Source of the DNA: Actinomycetes bacterium
GTDB taxonomy: Bacteria; Actinomycetota; Thermoleophilia; Gaiellales; Gaiellaceae
Assembly: GCA_025350775.1 (NCBI GenBank)
Contig: JANXXF010000187.1
Span: forward strand, 1 to 27,835
Direction of reading: 5' to 3'
Length of the DNA: 27,835 nt
A program made the translations under genes and the position numbers. Under the pieces are notes generated by a model. The model was not told where the DNA came from and ran no database searches. It was given only the letters and a program-made list of their open reading frames with translations. Numbering within the stretch: position 1 is the stretch's first letter; each line of letters begins with the position of its first letter. Shown here piece after piece: positions 8,764-19,005 of the stretch.

Positions 8764-9487
8764 ATGGAGCGCTGGGCCACCTTCGACTGCTACGGCACCC
8801 TGATCGACTGGGACGGCGGCGTCGGCGACGAGCTTGCCCGGCTGTGGGGCGAGGAGCGACGAGCTTGCCCGGCTGTGGGGCGAGGAGCGACGCGCCGCCC
8901 TGCTCGCGCGCTATCACGAGGTCGAGCCGCTCATCCAGGCGGGCCCCGGTGGCGCGCTGTCGTACCGGCAGGTGCTGACCGAGGCGCTTGTGCGCGTCGC
9001 CGCCGCTGAGGGCCTCGTGCTGCACGGCGCCGAGACGGCCGCCCTCGCCGGGTCGCTCCCACGCTGGCGCGCGTTTCCCGAGGTGCCCGCGGCCCTGCGC
9101 GAGGTGCGCGCCCGCGGCTGGCGGCTGGCGATCCTCTCCAACACCGATCGCGACTACATCGAGGCGTCGCTGGCGACGATCGGTGTGCCGTTCGACGCGG
9201 TGGTGGTGGCGGGCGAGATCGGCTCGTACAAGCCCGCGCACGGCCACTGGCGGGTGTTCGCCGAGCGCACGTTCGCCCCGCGCGAGGGCCACGTGCACGT
9301 CGGCGCGAGCCTCTTCCACGACGCGGAGCCGGCCGCGGCGCTCGGCCTGCCGATGGTGTGGATCAACCGGCTCGCCGAGCCGGCGACGGTGCCGGTCACC
9401 CGTGAGCTGCCGACGCTCGCGGGGCTGGCGGACGTGCTCGACGCGCTCGTTCCCGCCGCTGACGCCGCCCTGGCAGCGTCGCCGTGA
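8764..9487 (+). pseudogene. HAD-family hydrolase (2-haloacid dehalogenase-like), frameshifted by a 31-bp tandem duplication
   Basis: From ATG 8764 the frame gives MERWATFDCYGTLIDWDGG, the N-terminus of a type II haloacid-dehalogenase-like HAD enzyme with the nucleophile Asp in DCYGT. After residue 31 the frame is lost. The same coding sequence resumes in the +1 frame at DELARLWGEERRAALL and runs to the TGA at 9485, with HAD motif II (LSNTDRD), the conserved Lys in GSYKPAHGHW and motif IV (VGASLFHDAEPAAALG). The break is an exact duplication of 31 bp (8827-8857 and 8858-8888). Removing one copy restores one continuous protein of about 230 aa. The shifted frame from the true start would end near 9009. 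The stop overlaps the next gene (GTGA). Either the gene is inactivated or the duplication is an assembly error. The substrate is unknown. Confidence 0.85.
8827..8888 (+). repeat. Perfect 31-bp tandem duplication inside the HAD gene
   Basis: Two identical adjacent 31-bp copies start GACGAGCTTGCC and end GCGAGGAGC. The 31-bp period continues for 4 more bases. Because 31 is not a multiple of 3, the second copy shifts the HAD reading frame. Confidence 0.97.
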
Positions 9488-10398
9488 TCCCCTCGGGCTT
9501 TGCGGTGCGGCCGGCCCGTCCGGCTGACGCCCCCGCCCTCGTGGCACTCATCAGGGAGTACGAGGAGCAGTACGGCGCAGCCACCTTCGGTGCTGCCGAC
9601 CTGCTCGAGGAGTGGGCCGGCGCCGACCTCGAGCGCGACACGGTGCTCGTCGAAGGCTACGTCCATCCCGCCTGGCGGGGCCGCGGACTGGGGCGCGCCC
9701 TCCTCGATGAGCTCGTCGCGCTCGGCGCCGGCCGGGCACCGACGCTGCGCACCGCCTGCAACTCACGGGACGATGACGCCGAGCGCCTGTTTGCGAGCCA
9801 GGGCTTCGGCTTCGTGCGTCGCTACGCGCGGATGCAGATCGAGCTGGGCGAGCTCCCGCCGCCCGTGCCGGATCCGCCGCCCGTGCCGGATCCGCCGCCC
9901 GTGCCGGATCCGCCGCCCGTGCCGGATCCGCCGCCCGGCGTGGTGCTCCGTGCCATGCAACCGGGCGAGGAGCGAGCCTTCTACGCCGTTACCGACGCAG
10001 CGTTTCGCGGAAGCTGGGGCTACGCCGCCCTCGGCTTCGAGGGGTGGCTCGAACGCGCGCAGAAGCAGCAGGCGTATGTGGCCGAGCTGTGGGTCGTGGC
10101 CGAGGAGGAGGGTCGTCAGGTCGGGGCCGCCCGGTGTCTGCCGGAGCGCTACGGCGGCGGCTGAATTCGTTCGCTCGCCGTGCACCCCGACGTGCGCGGC
10201 CGCGGTATCGGTCTCGCGCTACTGCAGGAGGCTTTTCGCGTGTTCCAGGCGCGCGGCGAGCGGATCGTCGGCCTCGGCGTTGACACTGAGAATGCGACCG
10301 GAGCGCTCGCACTCTACGAGCGAGCCGGGATGGCTGTCGAGGAGTCCTCCGATGTCTGGGAGCGGCTCCCCGCAATGTCAGCAGTCGCCATCGCGTAG
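9484..10398 (+). pseudogene. Double-GNAT acetyltransferase, interrupted by in-frame TGA (10162-10164)
   Basis: From GTG 9484 the first frame encodes 226 aa. A first GNAT domain (about 6-120) has the acetyl-CoA loop VHPAWRGRGLGRALL. A PPPVPD repeat linker follows (about 125-151), then the start of a second GNAT domain (VVLRAMQPGEERAFYAV…). The frame stops at TGA 10162, but the same frame continues without any shift into IRSLAVHPDVRGRGIGLALLQEAF and ends YERAGMAVEE…, the rest of the second GNAT domain, to TAG 10396. A Trp codon (TGG) at the TGA would restore GGWIRSLAV, a common GNAT sequence. The first domain also looks short: about 20-25 residues usual before the VHP strand are missing after LERDTVLV. 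Two-GNAT proteins include mycothiol synthase, but the substrate here is unknown. It overlaps the HAD gene by 4 nt. It could still give two separate polypeptides (GTG at 10180). Confidence 0.75.
9856..9936 (+). repeat. Four perfect 18-bp repeats plus a half copy, encoding PPPVPD
   Basis: The unit CCGCCGCCCGTGCCGGAT is repeated exactly four times and followed by CCGCCGCCC. The units are in frame with the GNAT gene and make a stiff proline-rich linker between its two domains. The perfect identity points to recent expansion. Confidence 0.95.
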
Positions 10399-10407
10399 CC
10401 CCGAGAC

Positions 10408-10413
10408 TAGACT
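10408..10413 (+). promoter_or_regulatory. -10-like box TAGACT before accD
   Basis: TAGACT lies 9 nt before ATG 10423 and is identical to the box before fabZ. No Shine-Dalgarno sequence is visible, so the accDA mRNA is probably near-leaderless. Confidence 0.5.
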
Positions 10414-10422
10414 CTCCTGCGT

Positions 10423-11268
10423 ATGGCGGAGCGCATCGACGTCTCGATCGAAACCCGCGGCGCGGCCGAGCCTGCACCGGCCGGGAAGCGTCACCCCAAC
10501 ACCTGCCCCGCCTGCGGCTCCCACTATCGCGAGGACGAGCTGAGGGCTGCGATCTGGGTCTGCCGGCAGTGCGGCCATCACTTCGCGATGCGCGCACGCG
10601 ACCGCATCGCCTGGCTCGCCGACCCCGGCAGCTTCGCTGAGCAGGCAGAGGACGTCCGCTCGGCCGACCCGCTCGGCTTCTTCGACTCGCGCGCCTACAC
10701 CGACCGCATCGCGGAGGCGGAGATGGCGACCGGCCTCGGCGACGCGATCGTCGTCGGCAGCGCCGCCATCGACGAGTCGCCGTGCGAGCTGGCGGTGATG
10801 GACTTCGCGTTCATCGGCGGCTCGATGGGCGGGGCCGTCGGCGAGAAGTTCGCGCGCGCCTGCGACGCCGCCGCCGAGCACCGTGTCCCGCTGATCTCGA
10901 TCCCGTCGTCGGGCGGCGCCCGCATGCAGGAGGGGATCCTCGCGCTGATGCAGATGCCGAAGACCGTCGTCGCGATCGAGGAGCTGCACGCCGCCGGCTC
11001 GCCGCTGTTCACCGTCATCACCCATCCGACGACGGGTGGCGTCGTCGCGAGCTTCGCCATGCTCGGTGACATCACCGTCGCCGAACCGGGCGCCCTGATG
11101 TCGTTCGCGGGGCCGCGCGTCGTCAGCGGCATCACGAAGGAGCATCTCCCTGAGGACTTCGGCCGCGCCGAGTCGAACTTCCGGCTCGGCCACATCGACG
11201 CCGTGCTGCCGCGCGCCGAGCTGCGCCCCTACCTGGCGAGACTGCTGAGGCTCTTCCGTGGCGCGTGA
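10423..11268 (+). CDS. accD: Acetyl-CoA carboxylase carboxyltransferase subunit beta
   Basis: With AccA it transfers the carboxyl group from biotin carrier protein to acetyl-CoA, making malonyl-CoA for FabD and FabH. The 281-aa product has the N-terminal four-Cys zinc ribbon of AccD (Cys28, Cys31, Cys47, Cys50), the crotonase-fold core with MDFAFIGGSMGGAVGEK, and the SGGARMQEG motif. The start ATG 10423 follows a -10-like box by 9 nt. It overlaps accA by 11 nt. The biotin carboxylase and carrier genes (accC, accB) are not in the window. Confidence 0.96.
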   Translation: MAERIDVSIETRGAAEPAPAGKRHPNTCPACGSHYREDELRAAIWVCRQCGHHFAMRARDRIAWLADPGSFAEQAEDVRSADPLGFFDSRAYTDRIAEAEMATGLGDAIVVGSAAIDESPCELAVMDFAFIGGSMGGAVGEKFARACDAAAEHRVPLISIPSSGGARMQEGILALMQMPKTVVAIEELHAAGSPLFTVITHPTTGGVVASFAMLGDITVAEPGALMSFAGPRVVSGITKEHLPEDFGRAESNFRLGHIDAVLPRAELRPYLARLLRLFRGA

Positions 11269-12196
11269 TGACGAGCTGAGGATCCGCAGCCGCCTCGGCA
11301 AGCTGGGCAACCTGCCGCTGCTGCGCGGGGTCGCCGTGACCGGCGAGCTCCAGCGCCTGCAACGGCAGCTGAGGAAGCTCGAGCAGGAGCCGACGTCCTC
11401 CAGCGACGAGATCTGGCATTCGGTTCAGCTCGCCCGGCACCAGCAGCGCCCGTACACGCTCGACTATGTCGAGCGGCTGCTCGACGACTGGGTCGAGCTG
11501 CACGGCGACCGTGCTCGCGCCGACGACCCTGCAGTCGTTGCCGGCATCGGCCGCTTTCACGGGCGCACCGTCGCGCTGATTGGCCACCAGAAAGGCCGAG
11601 ACGTTGCCGAGCGGGTGCACCGCAACTTCGGCATGGCGCACCCCGAGGGCTACCGCAAGGCGATGCGCGTGATGGAGCTCGCCGACCGTTTCGGCTTCCC
11701 GCTGATCACGCTGATCGACACGCCGGGCGCGTATCCCGGCCTCGCCGCCGAGCAGCACGGGCAGGGTGGCATGATCGCGCGCTGTCAGGCGACGATGGCA
11801 CGGCTGCGCGTGCCGACCGCGGCGTGCGTGATCGGCGAGGGTGGCTCCGGCGGTGCCGTTGCTTTCGCAGTGGCCGACCGCGTTTTCATGCTGGAACACG
11901 CGATCTACTCGGTGATCTCGCCCGAGGGCTGTGCGCAGATCCTCTGGCGCGACGGCGCCGAGGCGCACAAGGCGGCGGCCGCGATGAAGCCGGACGCCGG
12001 CCACTGCCTTGACCTCGGCGTGATCGACGGCATCGTCGCCGAGCCGGCGGGAGGTGCTCAGGTCAACTGGGATGAGGCCGCGTTCAGTCTCGGCGAGACG
12101 CTGCGCCGGGCTGTCGCAGAGGTCGAGAGCCTCGGGCCGGACGAGCGGCGAGCGGCCCGCCGGGCGAAGTTTCGCGCCATGGGCGCAACCGCCTGA
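11258..12196 (+). CDS. accA: Acetyl-CoA carboxylase carboxyltransferase subunit alpha
   Basis: The alpha partner of AccD in the heterotetrameric carboxyltransferase. The 312-aa protein carries the family motifs LHGDRARADDPA, GRDVAERVHRNFGMAHPEGYRKA, LIDTPGAYPGLAAEQHGQG, IGEGGSGGA and SVISPEGCAQILW. It starts at GTG 11258 inside the end of accD, so translation is probably coupled. Separate E. coli-like alpha and beta subunits differ from the large fused-type acyl-CoA carboxylase beta chains of Streptomyces and mycobacteria, which helps place the organism outside those groups (inference). Confidence 0.96.
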   Translation: MARDDELRIRSRLGKLGNLPLLRGVAVTGELQRLQRQLRKLEQEPTSSSDEIWHSVQLARHQQRPYTLDYVERLLDDWVELHGDRARADDPAVVAGIGRFHGRTVALIGHQKGRDVAERVHRNFGMAHPEGYRKAMRVMELADRFGFPLITLIDTPGAYPGLAAEQHGQGGMIARCQATMARLRVPTAACVIGEGGSGGAVAFAVADRVFMLEHAIYSVISPEGCAQILWRDGAEAHKAAAAMKPDAGHCLDLGVIDGIVAEPAGGAQVNWDEAAFSLGETLRRAVAEVESLGPDERRAARRAKFRAMGATA

Positions 12197-12229
12197 TCCC
12201 GGCTTCCGGCACGGCGCCTGCACACAGGG

Positions 12230-12259
12230 TTGTCCACAGGATCCACAGGGTTATCCCCG
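12230..12259 (+). other. Cluster of DnaA-box-like sequences between accA and the HD-GYP gene
   Basis: TTGTCCACA at 12230-12238 is a perfect actinobacterial-type DnaA box. GGATCCACA (12239-12247) and TTATCCCCG (12251-12259) each match the TTATCCACA consensus at 7 of 9 positions and have the same orientation. A further CACAGGG lies just upstream. The 115-bp gap between the two convergent genes holds nothing else evident. Confidence 0.55.
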
Positions 12260-12311
12260 AGGTCCGATGTTTCTCTGAAAACGGAGTGAACGCCGTGTGG
12301 GCGGGCGCTGC

Positions 12312-13772
12312 CTATGCGGCGGCCAGGCGACCTGACCGGAGGGGGGCGTCAGCCGCCCGATCGATAGCGGCGGGCGCCGGCAACAGCCCCTCGCGTCGCA
12401 GGACGCGCTCCAGCGCCTCGACGCAGCGGGCGTCGAACGCCTCGCCGGTCTCGCTGTGCAGCAAGGCGATCGCCCGCTCGTGCGGCCAGGCCTCCCGGTA
12501 GACACGTGTCGTCACCAGGGCGTCGTAGACGTCACAGGTCGTGAGGATTCGCGTGTCGAGCCCGAGCGCGGCGGCCGGCTTGCGATGCGGGTAGCCGCCA
12601 CCATCGAGGCGCTCGTGATGGTCGAGGACGAGCCGCTGCACCGCGTCGTCGAACCCGCCGAGCTCCCCGAGCAGCTCGACGCCCCAGAGGGTGTGGCGGC
12701 GGATCACGACGAACTCCGCGTCGCTGAGCTTCGCCGGCTTCTTGAGGATGCCGTCAGGCACCGTCAGCTTGCCGATGTCGTGCAGCAGGCCGCCGATGGC
12801 GAGGACCCGCAGCCGTGATGGCGGCAGGCCGAGCTCTTCACCCACCTGCACCGCGCGCAGCGCGACCCGGCGGGTATGGCCCTCGGTGTAGTCGTCCTTT
12901 TCGCCCAGCTTCACCATCAGCGCACGGATGCGTGCACCGAGGAACGCCTCCTCCTCGGTCACCAGCTCGGCTACTCGCAGGTCGCCGGCGAGCGGCCGTG
13001 ACGACGTGCGCCCGCGACGCAGGTCGAGACAGACGGCGCCGACGACGAGGGCGATGCCGAGGATCTCGAGGAGGTGCCCGATCCACCAGCCGAGCTGCAT
13101 CCAGGTGGTTGCGACGGCCGGTGGCAGCGCCAGCGTCAGCCAGGCGAGGCCGACGACGACGGCGAGGTCTGCGCGGCGCCGGGTGAGCAGATAGGTCTTG
13201 AGGGCGCGCGCGAGGAGCAACGCGAAAAACACGCTGCCGAAGCCGAGCGTGATCAGGGCCGCGGTGCCGCCAGGGGTAGGCACCTTCGGCAGCAGCGTCG
13301 GCATCGCCATGCCGAGCCCGCCGAGCGTCCCGACCGCGGCGACGCCGACGCTCTGGAGGGCAACGAGCGGCCAGATGGTGCGCGGCCGACGCAACGCCGG
13401 GATCGTCGACAGCACGAGGATGCCGGCGCCGATCGGCAGCGTTGCCGCGCCGGTGAAGGCCGCGACGCTGCTCTTGGCGACAATGTAGCCTGGCGTCGCC
13501 AGCCCGTGGATCGCGAGCAGGGACGCCATCGCCGTGAAGGCGGCCCCGACGAGCACCGTACGGCCGTCGCTCGTGCGCACGCCGATCACGGTGATCGTGA
13601 TCGCGGCAACCGCCGCAACGGTCGCCGTGATGCCGACGCCGGCGAAGTGCACGATTCCGGCCAGCATGACCGTCTTGCCGCCATAGACGTGTAAAGCCGC
13701 GCCGGGAATCACCGCGCCGACTGCAAAGAGGAGGGCGAGTGGCGCGAGTTGGCGGCGTGCAAGACGTGTCAT
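12312..13772 (-). CDS. Membrane-bound HD-GYP domain protein, putative c-di-GMP phosphodiesterase
   Basis: A 486-aa protein with about eight predicted membrane segments in residues 10-250, then a cytoplasmic HD-GYP domain (about 285-465). The domain has His299 in EGHTRR, His331-Asp332 in LLHDIGK, HHERLDGGGYP at 385-395 (matching HHExxDGxGYP) and CDVYDALVTTRVYR. The family hydrolyses cyclic di-GMP or related dinucleotides; the full set of metal ligands and the GYP motif suggest an active enzyme. The membrane part resembles no named sensor that I recognise. It is convergent with accA and divergent from acnA, with a -10-like GATAAG 9 nt upstream of its ATG. Confidence 0.88.
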   Translation of the reverse strand: MTRLARRQLAPLALLFAVGAVIPGAALHVYGGKTVMLAGIVHFAGVGITATVAAVAAITITVIGVRTSDGRTVLVGAAFTAMASLLAIHGLATPGYIVAKSSVAAFTGAATLPIGAGILVLSTIPALRRPRTIWPLVALQSVGVAAVGTLGGLGMAMPTLLPKVPTPGGTAALITLGFGSVFFALLLARALKTYLLTRRRADLAVVVGLAWLTLALPPAVATTWMQLGWWIGHLLEILGIALVVGAVCLDLRRGRTSSRPLAGDLRVAELVTEEEAFLGARIRALMVKLGEKDDYTEGHTRRVALRAVQVGEELGLPPSRLRVLAIGGLLHDIGKLTVPDGILKKPAKLSDAEFVVIRRHTLWGVELLGELGGFDDAVQRLVLDHHERLDGGGYPHRKPAAALGLDTRILTTCDVYDALVTTRVYREAWPHERAIALLHSETGEAFDARCVEALERVLRREGLLPAPAAIDRAADAPLRSGRLAAA

Positions 13773-13781
13773 GATCCGGTT

Positions 13782-13787
13782 CTTATC
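13782..13787 (-). promoter_or_regulatory. -10-like box GATAAG for the HD-GYP gene
   Basis: On the minus strand GATAAG lies 9 nt before the ATG at 13772. This follows the short-spacing pattern seen for other genes here. No -35 is clear. Confidence 0.35.
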
Positions 13788-13810
13788 GGCCTGAGCGCCG
13801 ATCGGATTTA

Positions 13811-13830
13811 GGACGGAAACCGAACCGTCC
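13811..13830. promoter_or_regulatory. Inverted repeat in the HD-GYP / acnA divergent region
   Basis: GGACGG and CCGTCC are separated by 8 nt (AAACCGAA). The site lies 20 nt upstream of the acnA -10-like box, where an operator would be expected. Aconitase genes in some actinobacteria are repressed by the TetR-type AcnR, but no such gene is in the window. Confidence 0.35.
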
Positions 13831-13850
13831 GCCGGGAGCGCCCTTTTTGC

Positions 13851-13856
13851 GACAAT
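13851..13856 (+). promoter_or_regulatory. -10-like box GACAAT before acnA
   Basis: GACAAT lies 6 nt before ATG 13863. The same hexamer at the same distance precedes the OmpR-type regulator on the other strand (21548-21553). A near-leaderless transcript is likely. Confidence 0.45.
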
Positions 13857-13862
13857 CGCTCC

Positions 13863-16549
<2,687 letters not shown>

Positions 16550-16559
<10 letters not shown>

Positions 16560-16588
16560 GCGCGGGGTAGGCGCGGGGTAGGCCCCGC
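16550..16588 (+). repeat. Three 11-bp tandem repeats at the acnA stop, forming a terminal hairpin
   Basis: CGCGGGGTAGG occurs three times in tandem (16550-16582), and the acnA TAG stop lies in the first copy. The last copy pairs with the following CCCCGC: GCGGGG (16573-16578) and CCCCGC (16583-16588) form a 6-bp stem around TAGG. It may act as a terminator. No T-tract is present. Confidence 0.8.
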
Positions 16589-16595
16589 CGCTGGC

Positions 16596-18254
16596 ATGAT
16601 GCTCCGAGTGACGACTCCGTACGTCGACCATCTCCGCCAGCTCGTCGACGCCGGGATCGCTCTCAACTCCGACCTGACGCTCGACGGCGTGCTGCAACGC
16701 ATCGTCGAGACCGCGGCGACGCTGACCGGGGCCCGCTACGCGGCACTCGGTGTCATCGACCGTACCCGCACCGGGCTGGAGCGATTCATCACGACGGGTG
16801 TCGACGACGCGACGCGAGAGCAGATCGGGGAGCTGCCGCGCGGCCGCGGCATCCTCGGCGTCCTGATCTCGGAAGCGCGACCGCTACGGCTGCACGACCT
16901 CACCGCCGACCCACGGGCCGTCGGCTTCCCGCCGAACCACCCGCCGATGCGCGGCTTCCTCGGCGTCCCGATCATGATGCGTGCCGTCCCCTACGGGAAC
17001 CTCTACCTCTGCGAGAAGGGCGACGGCTCCGACTTCACGGAGGCGGACGAGGACATCACGCGGCTGCTGGCCGCCCAGTCCGCCGTCGCGATCGAGAACG
17101 CGCGCCTCTACGAGGAGCAGGCACGCTGGCTGCGCCAGCTCGAGTCACTCAACGAGCTGGGCGCTGAGCTGGCCAGCGAGCTCAACCTCGACGTGCTGCT
17201 CGGCACCGTGGCGCGGCGTCTACGCGACCTGGTGGGCGCCCGCATCGTCGGGGTGGCCCTCCTCGTGGGCGATCGCGACATGCGGATCCAGGCGGCCGAC
17301 GGCGACCGCGCCGACGAGCTGCGAGGGGTGAAGCTCTCGTATGGCCACTCGAAGTCGTGGCGCGTGCTCGAGCGACGGCACAGCGAGCTGGTCGACGACA
17401 TGGCGAGCGACCCCGAGGTAGACGGCGATGCCGTCGCCCGCTTTGGCGGCCGCACTGGCCTGTGGGTGCCGCTGATCGTGCAGGACCGCCCGCTGGGCGT
17501 GCTCGTGCTGCACGACAAGCTCGGTGCTGACCCGCGTTTCGACCAGGGCGACCTGCGGCTCGCCCAGACCTTCGCCGATCGCACCGCGGTGGCCGTCGAC
17601 CTCTCCGCTCGAGTCGCCCGCGACGCGCTACGTCGCGTCGTCGCGGCCCAGGAGCTCGAGCGGCGACGACTGGCCCGCGAGCTCCACGACGAGACCGGTC
17701 AGGCGCTCGCCTCGATCCTGCTCGGCCTGCACGCCGTCGAGGAAGCGAAGGGCGGTGCCGAACTGCGGGTCGCCACTGCGATGCTGCGACAGCTTGCCGT
17801 GACGACGCTCCAGGACGTCCGCCGGCTCGCCGTCGAGCTGCGGCCGAAGGCACTCGACGATTTCGGGCTGGTGGCGGCGCTGGAACGGCTCGCTTCCGGG
17901 TTCTCCGAGCAGACTGGCATCGCCGTCGACATCTCGGCCCGTATCGGCGACACCCGGCTCGTGCCCGAGATCGAGACCGCGCTCTACCGCATCGTGCAGG
18001 AGGCGCTGACGAACGTCGCCAAGCACGCGCAGGCCAGCCGCGTCAGCGTCGTGCTCAACCGCAGCGCCCGCTCGGTCGTGGCGGTCATCGAGGACGACGG
18101 CCGCGGCTTCTCGTCCCGGCCGGAGCCCAGCGACGGCCACGGACTCGGACTGATCGGCATGCAAGAGCGCGTCGGCCTGCTCTCTGGAAGGATTCAGATC
18201 GAGTCGACCGAGGGATCAGGTACGACTCTCGTCGTGGAGGTACCGCTGCAGTGA
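16596..18254 (+). CDS. Two-GAF sensor histidine kinase, DevS/DosT-like (NarL-family partner)
   Basis: A soluble 552-aa kinase. GAF domain 1 covers about 27-172, GAF 2 about 193-337, HisKA_3 about 350-415 with phospho-acceptor His364 ([16 protein letters not shown]), and the ATPase domain about 455-552 with N-box Asn473, DDGRGF and [15 protein letters not shown] 1 carries [16 protein letters not shown]…GNLYLCEK, very like mycobacterial DevS/DosT, whose haem is held by a His in this area; His115 here is in a similar place. A haem or redox/gas-sensing role is therefore plausible but unproven. The start is uncertain: ATG 16596, ATG 16599 or GTG 16608 are possible, and the last would follow a CATGAT box by 7 nt. 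Its stop overlaps the regulator gene by 4 nt (GTGA). Confidence 0.9.
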   Translation: MMLRVTTPYVDHLRQLVDAGIALNSDLTLDGVLQRIVETAATLTGARYAALGVIDRTRTGLERFITTGVDDATREQIGELPRGRGILGVLISEARPLRLHDLTADPRAVGFPPNHPPMRGFLGVPIMMRAVPYGNLYLCEKGDGSDFTEADEDITRLLAAQSAVAIENARLYEEQARWLRQLESLNELGAELASELNLDVLLGTVARRLRDLVGARIVGVALLVGDRDMRIQAADGDRADELRGVKLSYGHSKSWRVLERRHSELVDDMASDPEVDGDAVARFGGRTGLWVPLIVQDRPLGVLVLHDKLGADPRFDQGDLRLAQTFADRTAVAVDLSARVARDALRRVVAAQELERRRLARELHDETGQALASILLGLHAVEEAKGGAELRVATAMLRQLAVTTLQDVRRLAVELRPKALDDFGLVAALERLASGFSEQTGIAVDISARIGDTRLVPEIETALYRIVQEALTNVAKHAQASRVSVVLNRSARSVVAVIEDDGRGFSSRPEPSDGHGLGLIGMQERVGLLSGRIQIESTEGSGTTLVVEVPLQ

Positions 18255-18892
18255 TTCGCGTGCTGATCGTCGATGACCATGCCGTCGTACGGGCGGGCCT
18301 GCGCATGCTGCTCGACGCCGAGCCGGACATGGAGGTCGTGGGCGAGGCCGGCAGCGTCGACCAGGCGGTCTTCGAGGCGCGCGTGCTCAAGCCCGACGTG
18401 ATCCTGATGGACGTCGTCATGCCCGGGCGCAGCGGCATCGAGGGTTCCCCGGCCGTTCTCCACGAGGCGCCCGCTGCCCGGCTGCTCGTGCTCTCGATGC
18501 AGGACGACCCGACGTACGTGCGCGAGGCGTTCGCTGCGGGCGCGTCCGGCTACGTGTTGAAGGAGGCCGCCGACACCGAGCTCGTGGCTGCTATACGCGA
18601 GGTAGCCGGCGGAGGCAAGTACGTCCATCCCTCGCTCGGCGCCCGGCTGGCCGCAGCCGAGGTCGACCCACGCGCGGGCGCCGACGACGACCCGTTGTCG
18701 GAGCGCGAGCGCGAAGTGCTCCGGCTGCTTGCCCTGGGGCACACCAACCAGGAGATCGCGAAGATGCTCTACATCTCGGTACGCACCGCCGAGACCCACC
18801 GGGCGCACATCATGCAGAAGCTCCGCCTCTCCACCCGCGCCGAGCTCGTGCGGCACGCGCTCGCGCACGGGCTGCTCGACGACCCCGCGTAG
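18251..18892 (+). CDS. NarL/LuxR-family response regulator (DevR-like)
   Basis: The partner of the GAF kinase: a 213-aa DNA-binding regulator. The receiver domain (1-118) has Asp8-Asp9, the phosphorylation site Asp54 (ILMDVVMP) and Lys104 (YVLKEA). The C-terminal LuxR-type helix-turn-helix (about 148-208) reads [43 protein letters not shown]. It starts at GTG 18251 overlapping the kinase stop, which implies coupled translation. A CBS protein follows after 113 nt and may be one of its targets (inference from the DosR-Hrp1 link in mycobacteria). No mycobacterial DosR-box sequence is visible in that gap. Confidence 0.93.
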   Translation: MIRVLIVDDHAVVRAGLRMLLDAEPDMEVVGEAGSVDQAVFEARVLKPDVILMDVVMPGRSGIEGSPAVLHEAPAARLLVLSMQDDPTYVREAFAAGASGYVLKEAADTELVAAIREVAGGGKYVHPSLGARLAAAEVDPRAGADDDPLSEREREVLRLLALGHTNQEIAKMLYISVRTAETHRAHIMQKLRLSTRAELVRHALAHGLLDDPA

Positions 18893-18933
18893 CGGCGCGG
18901 ACTACTACGGAGGCCCGCCCCGCGCGGCTCGTG

Positions 18934-18989
18934 CCGTACCCGGATGTCATCGGCGCTCGTCCCGGCGACGATGACGTCGTCAGGTACGG
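18934..18989. promoter_or_regulatory. Long imperfect inverted repeat upstream of the CBS gene
   Basis: CCGTACC (18934-18940) pairs with GGTACGG (18983-18989). Inside it GTCATCG (18946-18952) pairs with CGATGAC (18969-18975). The two nested arms are offset by 2 bases. The structure could be a leader stem-loop or a regulator site. It ends 4 nt before the ribosome binding site region. Confidence 0.45.
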
Positions 18990-19005
18990 AGCAAGAGGAG
19001 GGGCC

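Noticed and set aside
9856..9936. 18-bp repeats as a CRISPR array
   Set aside because: There are no spacers. The units are directly joined and in frame within a protein linker.
10162..10164. TGA in the GNAT gene as a selenocysteine codon
   Set aside because: No selenocysteine is known at this GNAT position, no SECIS-like hairpin stands out right after it, and a TGG to TGA change is simpler.
12268..12283. parS-like sequence TGTTTCTCTGAAAACG near the DnaA boxes
   Set aside because: Only 11 of 16 positions match the ParB site TGTTTCACGTGAAACA, and the palindromic centre is lost.
18893..19005. Mycobacterial-type DosR box upstream of the CBS gene
   Set aside because: No sequence close to GGGACTTNNGNCCC is present, so the DevR-CBS link rests on gene order only.
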